From IMG/VR virus record IMGVR_UViG_3300019757_000003, positions 50,271 to 114,270 of that record: a stretch of 64,000 nucleotides of DNA; one strand, given 5' to 3'. Both the position numbers and the translations under genes were made by a program. Origin of the DNA: a virus. Shown here in pieces: positions 41,501 to 50,221 of the stretch (position 1 is the first letter of the stretch; each line of letters starts with the position of its first letter). The notes beneath the pieces were generated by a model, which saw only the letters and a program-made list of their open reading frames with translations, ran no database searches and was not told where the DNA came from.

Positions 41501-44500
41501 TTTATCTGATTTACTCTCGCCATCAACTACTTCTGATTTAGCTTTAACACCAATGTAGCCTTGAAAGTTAGCAATTTTATTAACAATACCAGAAGCAGAA
41601 GCATCAAATTCAGGGTTGAAGTTAGTGGTAATCTTTAAATCAGACCACATAATATCTTTATCAGGGTTAGCTTCTTGTTCAGCTTTTACAGCATTACGAA
41701 CATCTATAATACCTTGAATAGCAGTTATAATTTCAGCAACACTATCACCTTTCTGTAGAATTTTCTTTGTATATTCTCCATTATAGACTTCAGAAGACAA
41801 CAAAGATCTAATACCATTGTTAGAGTAGTGAGTAAGAATATCCTCAAGTGCTTTAGATTCCTCAGATGAATTAGACGGAGATAGTATGTCATCTACAGTA
41901 ATCTCAAAATCAGTACTAGATAGAGTGTCAGCTAAGTTAGCTAAAACAACTAAGTTTTCTTCCTTAGTATTAGTAGTATGTCTAGTATTTAGAATAAACC
42001 TAGAGACAATCTTATCTGCTTGGAAGTCTAAAGCAATGTTCTCTAAATGTATTCTATTATTCCTAGCAGAGAAGTACTCAAAGAATTGTCTCCTCTTCTC
42101 GTAAGGTTCAAGAGAGTCATTATTTTCAAGCTCTCTAATGTAGTCTAAAATACTATCAGCATTACCTTGTCTACTAACTAGTTGACCTATCTCTTCCTCT
42201 CTAGTAATTTCAAGACCACTCTTCTCTATATTAAGTCCGAAGAAATTCTTTATCCATATATCTTTCTCACTATTACCTAAAGAAGATGTAGTCCTACCTC
42301 TTAGAGTTTCAACAATATCAGTAAGAAGACCATAGAATTCATTGTCTATCTCTAATGGTTCACTACGTATATCCTTAATAATAGAACTCTGTTCTGAGCT
42401 GTTCTCATTACCATCACTTCTAACAGGACCTTTAGGTTTTGTGGTTGAAGGAGTTTTAGAACTGGATGGATTCAATGCAGCTAAAATTGGTCTAAATGGA
42501 GTATCAAATTTACTTTTATAGAACACAGAAGCTTCAAAAGATCTATCATTCTTATCTACATCTTGGAACTCTTCTTTTAAAAGAATGACATCATCTTTAC
42601 CAAGAGACATATCAGGAGTTACTTTAACTTGTCCAACATCTTTACGTTCAGCTAAAGCATAGTGCGTAATACCAGACCCATCATCAGGATTATACTCAGA
42701 CAAATATCCTAAAGTATTAAGTAATTTTATACCAGTATCACCTATCTTAATGTGGTAAGAAGAAACAGCGTTATCCTTAGTACCTTCCTTAGCCACAACC
42801 TCTTGACCATAACTATGAGTAAAACTACGTCCAATCTCTTTTAAAGTGTCCTGTTTTGTAGCGTAATGAGTGGACATCTCAGCATCTTTATCAGTAGAAT
42901 TTTGGGTTCTATCAATATTTGATCTCATATTCTTAAGAACACCACTAATAGATAAAATAGCTAATCTCATAGCTTTAGGTACAGACAATGGATCTGATTT
43001 AGGGAACATAGGTAACTCACCTTTATCAACTGCTGCTTCTACTCTTGTAGTTAAGTTTCTTATTATCTCTTTATCAGTATCTAACATATTCCAAGACTTC
43101 TCTTGGATATTATGTGCTTTATTGTTTGCAGACTTAGTACTGATAGCACCACGTTCAAGAACATCTTCAAAAGCTTCATCAGTAACAATCTCAGTGACAT
43201 ATTGTTTTACACGTTTTTCAGATTGTTTAATCTTCTTTAAGCCAGACTTATTTCTACTAATCTTCTCGTTAGGATCTCTATCATCTTCAGCTAAGTCTTT
43301 AGTGGTACTCTTCAGCTCCACGTTAGGATCAGGGATATTGTGCATAGCTCCACGTTCAGTAGTAGCACTTTTCAAGTAACTAAGTAGTACATCTCTAGCC
43401 TTAGTAGATATAGAACTATTCTTTATAGAATTGGTTAAAGAGTCTTGACTTATACTATTAGAGTTGAAGTTCTTAATAGCACTATGTAAAGTATTATATT
43501 GGTCAGATTGAGATAACTTACCAAGTTCTGTAACACTTAGAGTCTGACTTCTTAAAAGTTTATCAGTAGAAGCTTTAATGTCTTCTGACTTAGACTCAGT
43601 AACTTTACTAAGAGTTGTATTCTTATACTTATGAGTCTCAAAGTTCTCGAACTTCTCACCTAACTCAACTTCAGTGAGTTTATCAATATCAGCTAACTCA
43701 TTTACAGTAGCCTCAGGTTGCTCTTCAGTGCCTTTATTTTCTTCATTAGAATCAGTTGTTGGTTCAGTAGGTTTAACCTCTTCAGTAGCTTCCTCAGTAG
43801 TATTAGTAGAAGTAGTTTCAGGTTCTACTTCAGGTTCAGTAGTTGTTTTTTCATCTACTCCAAAACCTAAACTTTTAATAGTCTCTAATCTTTTAGAATA
43901 CATCTCCTTAGCTTTATCATTAAGTCTTACACTAGAATCAGTATCGTTTATTATAGATTTCAAACTATCATAAGCTTCTTGGTCAGGTAGTTTAGTATTA
44001 TTTGATAAAATATTGGTTAAAGAAGCTACTCTATCTTTACCTGTCAAGTCTTTAAGTTTAGCAATGTCCTCAGAAATAGGATTTTGAGTGAATACTTTAG
44101 ATTCACCTTTCTCTCTTTTAGCTATAACTTTGTTTAGCATCTCAAGAGTTTTGGTACTAGACTTAGTAGGTTCTTTAGAACTTAGTGCAGTAACAGCTTT
44201 TCTGAGCTTTTCAGTAGAGTATTTTTCTAACTCTTTAGTAACTGCTCTATTATTCAGACCTTGTGAAATTGACTTAAATCCAGGGATTTTAGAAGTCTCA
44301 GTAATGTCTTTAATATTTGTAGTACTTAAATCAACATCAGAATCAGTTTTAATCTTACTTTCTGTACTTGTTTTATCTTTACTTAATTCCCTTTCTTTAA
44401 TAGCTATAGAGTTTTCTTTTCTAGTTTGAATAAGATTCTTCAATTCTTGTGTTTTAGCTTCATCAGGACCTGATTTAAGCTCAGTTCTAATCTCTTGAAT

Positions 44501-46507
44501 ACGATTCATTGCTTCATCATTTAAAGCCTTTAAATCAGCTATTTGGATGTCAGAAGCTTGATTAGAGAACTTTAAGTCGTTATCTGATAACGTTTTATAA
44601 GTTTTGTCATCAATAGCTTGATTAACATCCTTAAATGTACCAGGAGTTTCCACAACAGCTCTCATCTGTGCACCAGCACCAATTCCACCTAGACCACCCA
44701 TTCTAGCTTCTTGTTGCTTATCCTCGTCACTAAGAACATCAGATACAGTCTTACCACCAACACCAACATTAGCACCTAATATCTCACCCCAAGTTTGAAT
44801 GTACTCTTGAACACCCTCAACCCCACCTGCAGCACCAATAGCAGAAGCTTTAGCTACTAATTTACTGATAATAGGTTTTTGTTCAGATTTAGTTAGACTT
44901 TTAAAAGCTTTCTTAAGAGCACCCACTTCTCCAGTAATACCAGTAGCCTTAGAGAATGCCATTTTATCTATTGATAAAAGAACTAATTGAGTAGCATAAA
45001 CACTAGCAACTTCAAACATATCAACATCAGGATCTTCTCCAGCTTTGAGTTTCTCAGCTATCCTATCATCTAGTACATTATTAGTCATAGCACCTACAAC
45101 AGTATGGAAACCAGAATTTTTAGCAAAATGATCTAAGGTTTTAATCAGGGTAACATTATTTTGGTACTTCTCATACTTACTAATCTCTTTAGCTGTCATT
45201 AATTTTCTAGCTCTATTCTCCAATTTAGCTATATGTTGAACTGAAGCACCTGTTTGTCTAGCTTTTTCAGTAGCTTTAAGTAACCTAGAAGCAGCAGTAA
45301 ACTTCCCAGTACCTACAGTCATACCAATCATCATAGGTAAAGACTCAGCCATAGTATTAGGGTCTGTTAAAACTCCAGTAATAGCATCAAAGTAGTTACC
45401 ATTCTTCCAATTGGTTGCAGCATCAGTTAATACTTGAGTAGATTTAGTTCTATCATAACCAACCCATTTATCTATATTCTCTTTTTTCTTAACATCATTT
45501 AGCATAGTGTTATCACCAGGAGTAACAACATCTAATATAAAGTCAGCAGTGTCTACAAGTAAACTAACAGTACCAGAAGCTAATGCACCAACAACACTAT
45601 CAGTCATACCAGCTTTGTATCTAGCCCTAGCTATATTAGTAAGTCTCTCTGAGTATTCTCTATTCTTATCATAGTCTGCTTGGGTCTTACCTTCATCTAC
45701 ACCTAATAAATCCTTATTAAGTAATTCAGTATAACCATCACCAAAGTTTACACCAGAAGCTTTATCCCTAGAAACGTACTTACCATCAGGAGTTTGTACT
45801 CCACCTACATCAAGAGTTCTAGCATCTAAAACACCTTCTGAAGCATTCCAAGTTTTCTCCCATTCTTCAGCACCAGTAAATCTCTTCTCTTCAACTATCT
45901 CATAACCATCTTGTATATCCTGAGCAATACCTTTAAAGTTATATCTATCATTAGCTCCTACCTCAGCAAAACCTGTCTTATATAGGAACTTCTCTGTACC
46001 ATCAGGATTGTAACCGTCAAACTTCTTTAAGGTATAGACAGTACCACCTGCATTAGGGTCATGTTTAGCATTATGATACTGATCTATAAGTTCTTTAGTT
46101 GTAGTATTTCTAGCAGCAATAAAGTCTTTATTGGACATAGAGTATCGTTTACCTTGATTCTCAGCATCAAACTGAGCTCTATCAAGCATTTCCCCTTGAC
46201 CAAAGTCAGCTATATTCTCAGAAGCTTCTAGTAACCAATCAGCTCCTCTACTAACAGCATTAGCAGCTTCTTTAGCTCTAATCATAGCATTACTATCGTG
46301 TATTAAGCTACCATCATTCTCGTACTGTAGTTCACCAGTTCTCATAGCTATCTTACGTTGTAGTTCTCTAGCTCTCTCTTGTTTTAATAAATCTTCCCCA
46401 CTATCCACAGGGAGCAATCCTGTACCATAATTATACAAGGAAGACGAGTCTTGATTGTACATCCTAGGGTCTGCAAAAGAAGCTTGTAATCCATCATATA
46501 ATCCCAT
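38513..46507 (-). CDS. Virion RNA polymerase with C-terminal HExxH domain
   Basis: A 2664-residue N4-type virion RNA polymerase, packaged and injected to transcribe early genes. The N-terminal ~870 residues have no motif seen, then a Thr/Glu/Pro-rich linker (about 883-935). Polymerase motifs: TxxGR-like SARNNRIH (R1485), motif A NPEFDASASGI (D1635), motif B with R1749, K1753 and Y1761 (the T7 spacing of +4 and +8) in YPVMTNSYG, and motif C IAIHDAVKGS (D1973). R1485-D1635-K1753 spacing is close to that of N4 (R424, D559, K670). At 2457-2461, HEVQH gives a zinc-metallopeptidase HExxH, with a downstream AMSEFVAIY that could supply the third ligand. Ribosome site AGGAGA. Confidence 0.88.
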   Translation of the reverse strand: MGLYDGLQASFADPRMYNQDSSSLYNYGTGLLPVDSGEDLLKQERARELQRKIAMRTGELQYENDGSLIHDSNAMIRAKEAANAVSRGADWLLEASENIADFGQGEMLDRAQFDAENQGKRYSMSNKDFIAARNTTTKELIDQYHNAKHDPNAGGTVYTLKKFDGYNPDGTEKFLYKTGFAEVGANDRYNFKGIAQDIQDGYEIVEEKRFTGAEEWEKTWNASEGVLDARTLDVGGVQTPDGKYVSRDKASGVNFGDGYTELLNKDLLGVDEGKTQADYDKNREYSERLTNIARARYKAGMTDSVVGALASGTVSLLVDTADFILDVVTPGDNTMLNDVKKKENIDKWVGYDRTKSTQVLTDAATNWKNGNYFDAITGVLTDPNTMAESLPMMIGMTVGTGKFTAASRLLKATEKARQTGASVQHIAKLENRARKLMTAKEISKYEKYQNNVTLIKTLDHFAKNSGFHTVVGAMTNNVLDDRIAEKLKAGEDPDVDMFEVASVYATQLVLLSIDKMAFSKATGITGEVGALKKAFKSLTKSEQKPIISKLVAKASAIGAAGGVEGVQEYIQTWGEILGANVGVGGKTVSDVLSDEDKQQEARMGGLGGIGAGAQMRAVVETPGTFKDVNQAIDDKTYKTLSDNDLKFSNQASDIQIADLKALNDEAMNRIQEIRTELKSGPDEAKTQELKNLIQTRKENSIAIKERELSKDKTSTESKIKTDSDVDLSTTNIKDITETSKIPGFKSISQGLNNRAVTKELEKYSTEKLRKAVTALSSKEPTKSSTKTLEMLNKVIAKREKGESKVFTQNPISEDIAKLKDLTGKDRVASLTNILSNNTKLPDQEAYDSLKSIINDTDSSVRLNDKAKEMYSKRLETIKSLGFGVDEKTTTEPEVEPETTSTNTTEEATEEVKPTEPTTDSNEENKGTEEQPEATVNELADIDKLTEVELGEKFENFETHKYKNTTLSKVTESKSEDIKASTDKLLRSQTLSVTELGKLSQSDQYNTLHSAIKNFNSNSISQDSLTNSIKNSSISTKARDVLLSYLKSATTERGAMHNIPDPNVELKSTTKDLAEDDRDPNEKISRNKSGLKKIKQSEKRVKQYVTEIVTDEAFEDVLERGAISTKSANNKAHNIQEKSWNMLDTDKEIIRNLTTRVEAAVDKGELPMFPKSDPLSVPKAMRLAILSISGVLKNMRSNIDRTQNSTDKDAEMSTHYATKQDTLKEIGRSFTHSYGQEVVAKEGTKDNAVSSYHIKIGDTGIKLLNTLGYLSEYNPDDGSGITHYALAERKDVGQVKVTPDMSLGKDDVILLKEEFQDVDKNDRSFEASVFYKSKFDTPFRPILAALNPSSSKTPSTTKPKGPVRSDGNENSSEQSSIIKDIRSEPLEIDNEFYGLLTDIVETLRGRTTSSLGNSEKDIWIKNFFGLNIEKSGLEITREEEIGQLVSRQGNADSILDYIRELENNDSLEPYEKRRQFFEYFSARNNRIHLENIALDFQADKIVSRFILNTRHTTNTKEENLVVLANLADTLSSTDFEITVDDILSPSNSSEESKALEDILTHYSNNGIRSLLSSEVYNGEYTKKILQKGDSVAEIITAIQGIIDVRNAVKAEQEANPDKDIMWSDLKITTNFNPEFDASASGIVNKIANFQGYIGVKAKSEVVDGESKSDKDRPTRLSDKLDELTLGGGDAYLALIKEVMNIIDKRNSLDLNDTTIKKKNKATSAILKFIANVEGDGEFDINNPDHKRKIRDTAKYPVMTNSYGQKIKSLIAGLGKEIGIDLMKAYLKGSGTDKANAEAVFKSLDIKLEDVKDTNASFKMVSSKVGANFGTIFSDGLKNINADLNAVQGTIDKAYEVLTSARSFLRSSGVNHIISMRNPLDVTLKATEEVLGDIDPDTNFSIEKLMLTEQDMTKIAEDAGVVPTKLMSNVNKNSASVVALHAIDSAILLIAFKRTFKYFKDKGIYKGLGSIAIHDAVKGSPEFLLKYKEFYHEATLDVAQYYDILSEMEIELEYTLEQVKEINEGSSEVGKLEKAIKNITINKDKRLASKEAKIEELRANKDFSIFGKLPSESEMPSGPIDTTNYKVYKKRDFGKQSDASKDKDSKSEALERIQKEQRKAVVSFAPDIKSVVPKKKYENSPQHYKELKSLVASGEPYIVMSSTTSGKSLKTKEITSLTASIYKDGKQVGEDKTLTLLPSNEFTYELALKRDNDGSPSHKELETSESLKGQIGYDYTSPDGTVLKGMTRGQVKSSKAIDDFMTSLNKEAKDLDETVTNVPLVGYDLANNIDLVLKNTSEEYSKQDFKVIDVSQGFHEYNKITNTDGKYNPNKPTEVSQDTMAERFADKDTTSIAQLSSIVNNFGEVVKKDTNSFIYDFQQALKSKDKALKVSEGTDFLNSIEDTDEETKVYIENIKSALNSDNSLVSGKAFKFNPNDEQIFVGNDITFSDTKSFLKYIDHEVQHSVTAEYIRNQFFMESTKQSNAFKVLSSVFVKFKNKLPDILDDTKGTTADGDILGQSLHDRFEYIHRELGNGEDDSKRVAAMSEFVAIYRSNQEFRDYLSNNATTQETESSLGIFSDRMVKHLMKSIKDILSSAYKAITGKELSNITVEVFNRSLENIIFESSKEGGKPKPDNQQEQESLGTIQTKNTKEILYTTIKNVQEGCE

Positions 46508-46515
46508 TTAGTCTC

Positions 46516-47973
46516 CTATTTTCTTGACTCTATTAACGAATCATAGTTAGCCATCTTCTTAGCATGTGCTTCGTTAGCTTGTTTGAGAGCGAGTTCAGCA
46601 GCCTTCAACTCAGCTGGAGTTTTAGCATTTTTTAGATTGGATTTTAGAATAATCATGTCACGTTTAAAAGTACGTTCATCCCTCAAATTCTGCTGAGATT
46701 TAACTTCTTTCCCTAACGTAGCTTGTTCAAGATTAAATGCTTTTTGTTCAGCACTAGCAACTTTATTAAACTTAGCTATTCTAAGATTCTTTTGTCTATC
46801 TGTCAATGTAGAAGTTTTTAGACTATCCTTAAGAACTTTTCTAGCTTCACTAATAGACTTTTTAAACTCAGTTGATGTGACTCTACGGTCGGTAGTAGTT
46901 TTAGGAGCTTTAGCTACAATATCTTTAATAAGCTCTTTAGACTTAATAACATCAGGATCATTAGCAAATTCAGGACTATCAGGATTATTAATAGTTTTAC
47001 TATTAGCTTCTACTACTTTTCTAGCCTCTTCCTTAATTCTAGCTTTCTCAGCCTCTGCTTCTTTCTTCATTCTAGCAGGTTCATCTCTAGCCATTTTATC
47101 TACTTTTCCTAATGTGCTCAGATTAGAGTCCTTAACCTTATCTTGGTAAGCTCTGCTCTCCTTGTCCCTAAAACTCTTAATTATATCAATACCCTCTGGA
47201 GAAAGTCTATCAACACCTTTAGGGAGTATGTCCTCTACATCTACACCAGATCCTACAAACCCTCCAAGGTAATTACCGACACTACTAAGAAACCTAGAAT
47301 CATCAGTTAAAGGTTGTACATCAAGAGGATTATCAGTACCCTGAGTTAGTCTAGCTTGTTGAGTTGCTCCTATATCTCTAAGTGCAATACGTTTCTCTGC
47401 ATCAGTCATATTAGGGTCACTTTTAATACCATTATACATAGCTAAAAACTCAGATTGTTCTGGTACATTACTTACTTGAGGCACAGTAGGTAAATTCCCA
47501 CCTAACTTCATAGGATTACCATTTTGCTCTCTTCTAGCTATCTCCTCATCTAAAGCATAAATAGCAGGAGGTGTATTATCTACAGTAGTAGTACGAGGAA
47601 TGTTTATATCTCCAACAGCAGCATCAGCAGCAATTATGTCATCTTGTCTGGTAATACCCTCATCATATCTACGTTTACTCTCCAACCTAGCAGCCTCTCT
47701 ACTAGCATTTGTAGCAGCTAGGGCATCAGCTCTATACTTCATATCCTCACTTCTATTCTTAGCAGCTAATTCTAAAGCTAACTTCCTATTAAGAGACTCT
47801 TGTTTATATCGTTCAGCTTGAGCAATAGCATTCATTTTAAGGTTAGCCTGAGCTTGTTGTCTATCAGAATATCTACCAAGAGCATTAGAAATAGTTAAAT
47901 CTCTATCTTCCATAGACACACCTCTACCACCAAAGTTTACACCAGCCATTCTATCGTATGTAGATGAGCCCAT
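46516..47973 (-). CDS. Internal virion protein, coiled coil (485 aa)
   Basis: Located next to the virion polymerase gene, in the place of the N4 gp51/gp52 virion proteins. Glycine-rich N-terminus (GVNFGGRGVS), then very long charged helices (EAEKARIKEEARKVVEANS, AELKAAELALKQANEAH) typical of internal or ejection proteins. Starts at ATG 47973 in a TAATG overlap. Function by position only. Confidence 0.55.
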   Translation of the reverse strand: MGSSTYDRMAGVNFGGRGVSMEDRDLTISNALGRYSDRQQAQANLKMNAIAQAERYKQESLNRKLALELAAKNRSEDMKYRADALAATNASREAARLESKRRYDEGITRQDDIIAADAAVGDINIPRTTTVDNTPPAIYALDEEIARREQNGNPMKLGGNLPTVPQVSNVPEQSEFLAMYNGIKSDPNMTDAEKRIALRDIGATQQARLTQGTDNPLDVQPLTDDSRFLSSVGNYLGGFVGSGVDVEDILPKGVDRLSPEGIDIIKSFRDKESRAYQDKVKDSNLSTLGKVDKMARDEPARMKKEAEAEKARIKEEARKVVEANSKTINNPDSPEFANDPDVIKSKELIKDIVAKAPKTTTDRRVTSTEFKKSISEARKVLKDSLKTSTLTDRQKNLRIAKFNKVASAEQKAFNLEQATLGKEVKSQQNLRDERTFKRDMIILKSNLKNAKTPAELKAAELALKQANEAHAKKMANYDSLIESRK

Positions 47974-48560
47974 TAGTTACCTCTCTTAGCAACTCGTTCT
48001 TTATTAACATAGGTATTAGGTCTTCCTGTTAATTGGGATGCTCTATCATTCTTAGCATTATTAATAGCGTCTGATCTATCTGCTAGAGCATTATAAGAAG
48101 TAGCTCCTGCATTAAATTGATCATTACCAAGACTTATGTTATGTTCCAGAGAACGTTCAGCCCTATCATTGGCTTGTATACCATCCCAAATACCAAATCC
48201 TAAAGCACCTAGCTTAGTAGCACTATCTAACATACCACCCCAACCACCTTGGTCAGCATTAGCATTAAAAGTAATTTGATTATCTTTATTCTCAGGTAAC
48301 TTATTATAAGCATTAGTAGCTTGTAAACCTGCTGCACTGTCAGGTCCAAATGAGCTAGTCATTAATTGTCCTGTGGTAGGATCAACATAATTAGTACCAT
48401 GTTTTTGACCACCAAACCAATTAGAGTCCCCACCTATAGAGTCCCACCAACTAGTACCAGGAGTTAATCCTACTGATGATACATTGTTAGTATTAGTGCT
48501 TGTTGGTTGTCCTGGTATTCCTACTACTGGACTTGTTACTGGATATATATTTCCACCCAT
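47973..48560 (-). CDS. Small internal virion protein-like (195 aa)
   Basis: N-terminal Pro/Ser/Thr/Asn-rich region, a glycine-rich centre, and a helical C-terminus (IQANDRAERSLEHNISLG, NAKNDRASQL). This build resembles T7 gp14-type and N4 gp52-type ejection proteins. ATG 48560 after ACAAGGAATTTAAT. A TATAAT lies at the end of the upstream gene and may be an internal promoter. Confidence 0.5.
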   Translation of the reverse strand: MGGNIYPVTSPVVGIPGQPTSTNTNNVSSVGLTPGTSWWDSIGGDSNWFGGQKHGTNYVDPTTGQLMTSSFGPDSAAGLQATNAYNKLPENKDNQITFNANADQGGWGGMLDSATKLGALGFGIWDGIQANDRAERSLEHNISLGNDQFNAGATSYNALADRSDAINNAKNDRASQLTGRPNTYVNKERVAKRGN

Positions 48561-48594
48561 ATTAAATTCCTTGTATTAACTTTTTTGTATTATA

Positions 48595-50217
48595 TCACAC
48601 TCCACTATGGATTGAGATTTTTTGTTGGTAAATATCTGAAATATTATATAAATTAGGTATTTCATCATACTTAGCTCCTATTTTACTGTAAACCATTTGT
48701 TCTATACTACTATTTGGTGGAGGTTTACTTGCATAATCTAAATCTACATCCATTTTAGGATAATAGCCTATCCCAGTAGTATCTGACCACTCTTCCTTAA
48801 GAGCTTCTAACTTCTCTTGGTACTCTGTTAGCTCTATATCAAATGCCTCTCGTTCTTTATTAAGCTCTTCCATTTTATACTGAGTGTAAACATTAGTTAG
48901 CTTACCACCCAAATCTAACATCTTATAGTATAGATTAGGATCATTTAATAAACTACCATAGTCCATAGAACCTACTGAAATAGCTATAGTAACTAGACTA
49001 ACTACCCAATCAGGTAAACCTAATAAATCTCCAGCACTAGCTATAAGCATACTAGTAGCAGTAGCTATAAGCAGATTACTCACAGCAGTAATGACTGGTA
49101 CACCAAAGTACACTTGTAGAGCTAAGGCTGCTACAGTTGCTAGAAGCTTAAAGAATCCTGTTTGGTACCAAGCTACTTCAACAGTTTGTACAGAGTAAGC
49201 AATCATAACTAAAGATTCTTCATGAACTACAATAAATTCTTTATACCTTAAATCTTGTAAGTAATCTAAAGGTATGATAAATCTATTATTATAACTATCT
49301 CCATTCTCAGCGTCAGGTACTGTATTTAAATCATATATATTAGTTTGTCCACTAATTGTTACAGCCACACTATAGTCTTTGATAGTAAGTTTCTCTATAG
49401 TATTATTTGTTTTTTGAAAAGATAGTATTAGTTCATTACTGATAACCTTAGATGTATAAGTACCTTTTACCCCAATTGAACCTACTACAGTAGCCTTACT
49501 CACATTAAATAGATACTTCCAAGCTACATTACCAAAGCTAATATCTAGTCCATCAGCATCAGGAACTACGGTATTAAAGATAGTATATAGTAGTTTTAAA
49601 GAACCTTGACTTTTAGTATTCAGAGGAACTCCATAAGCTACATAAGCGTTATCTATATCCTCGTTTTCTAAAGTAGTAAGTAAGTCATCAAATTCCAAAC
49701 CAAGTAACTTTAACATCTTCTTTAACTCAGTACCCTCTTCTTTAATAGTGTTATTCTCTTTAAGAGGTATAACGGCAGAAAAAGGTAGAGGAGTAGTTAT
49801 AAATAAAGAACTAGGTAAATCATCAACGTTACCACTTAAAGTTTGGGTATCTCCAACATCATCTAAATATGTAAATAAATATTCAGTTGTAGTAGCTGTA
49901 GATGTGAAAGAATAACTAACAAAAGTAGTAGCATTTGGATCAGTAAGTAGTATAAAATCAAGAGCTAATCCTGTGTGTAATACTTTACTAAATCCATCTG
50001 ACTTAGGAGCAAAACCTAACTCTTTAAGTTTCTTAGCAGAATAGTTTCTTCTATACTTCCTTCTTTGAGATGTATAAGTTTGTAAGTAGACATCCATATC
50101 ACCTTTAGCAGCATACATACTAGACTTTCTAGCTTGTTTATCGTACAAATCCTTCTCTAATAAAGGAAAGGTGGCTATAGAAGAAAAAGTCTTAGTTGTA
50201 CCACTAAATATACCCAT
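48595..50217 (-). CDS. Structural protein with hydrophobic segment (540 aa)
   Basis: Basic N-terminus (SQRRKYRRNYSAKKL), beta-rich middle, then a long hydrophobic region (LLATVAALALQVYFG, LLIATATSMLIASAG, WVVSLVTIAISVG) and a C-terminal coiled coil (EYQEKLEALKEEW). Placed where N4 has gp53, a tail/ejection-associated protein. The hydrophobic block suggests membrane contact during infection. ATG 50217 is preceded by the stop of the next gene with 4 nt between. Confidence 0.5.
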   Translation of the reverse strand: MGIFSGTTKTFSSIATFPLLEKDLYDKQARKSSMYAAKGDMDVYLQTYTSQRRKYRRNYSAKKLKELGFAPKSDGFSKVLHTGLALDFILLTDPNATTFVSYSFTSTATTTEYLFTYLDDVGDTQTLSGNVDDLPSSLFITTPLPFSAVIPLKENNTIKEEGTELKKMLKLLGLEFDDLLTTLENEDIDNAYVAYGVPLNTKSQGSLKLLYTIFNTVVPDADGLDISFGNVAWKYLFNVSKATVVGSIGVKGTYTSKVISNELILSFQKTNNTIEKLTIKDYSVAVTISGQTNIYDLNTVPDAENGDSYNNRFIIPLDYLQDLRYKEFIVVHEESLVMIAYSVQTVEVAWYQTGFFKLLATVAALALQVYFGVPVITAVSNLLIATATSMLIASAGDLLGLPDWVVSLVTIAISVGSMDYGSLLNDPNLYYKMLDLGGKLTNVYTQYKMEELNKEREAFDIELTEYQEKLEALKEEWSDTTGIGYYPKMDVDLDYASKPPPNSSIEQMVYSKIGAKYDEIPNLYNISDIYQQKISIHSGV

Positions 50218-50221
50218 AGAT

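Noticed and set aside
43674-44429. Serine-rich open frames on the plus strand opposite the virion polymerase gene
   Set aside because: They mirror Glu/Thr/Lys-rich coding on the minus strand and lack ribosome sites.
38513-46507. crAss-like phage RNA polymerase
   Set aside because: crAss-like polymerases use DxDxD double-psi-barrel cores; here T7/N4 motifs A, B and C are present.
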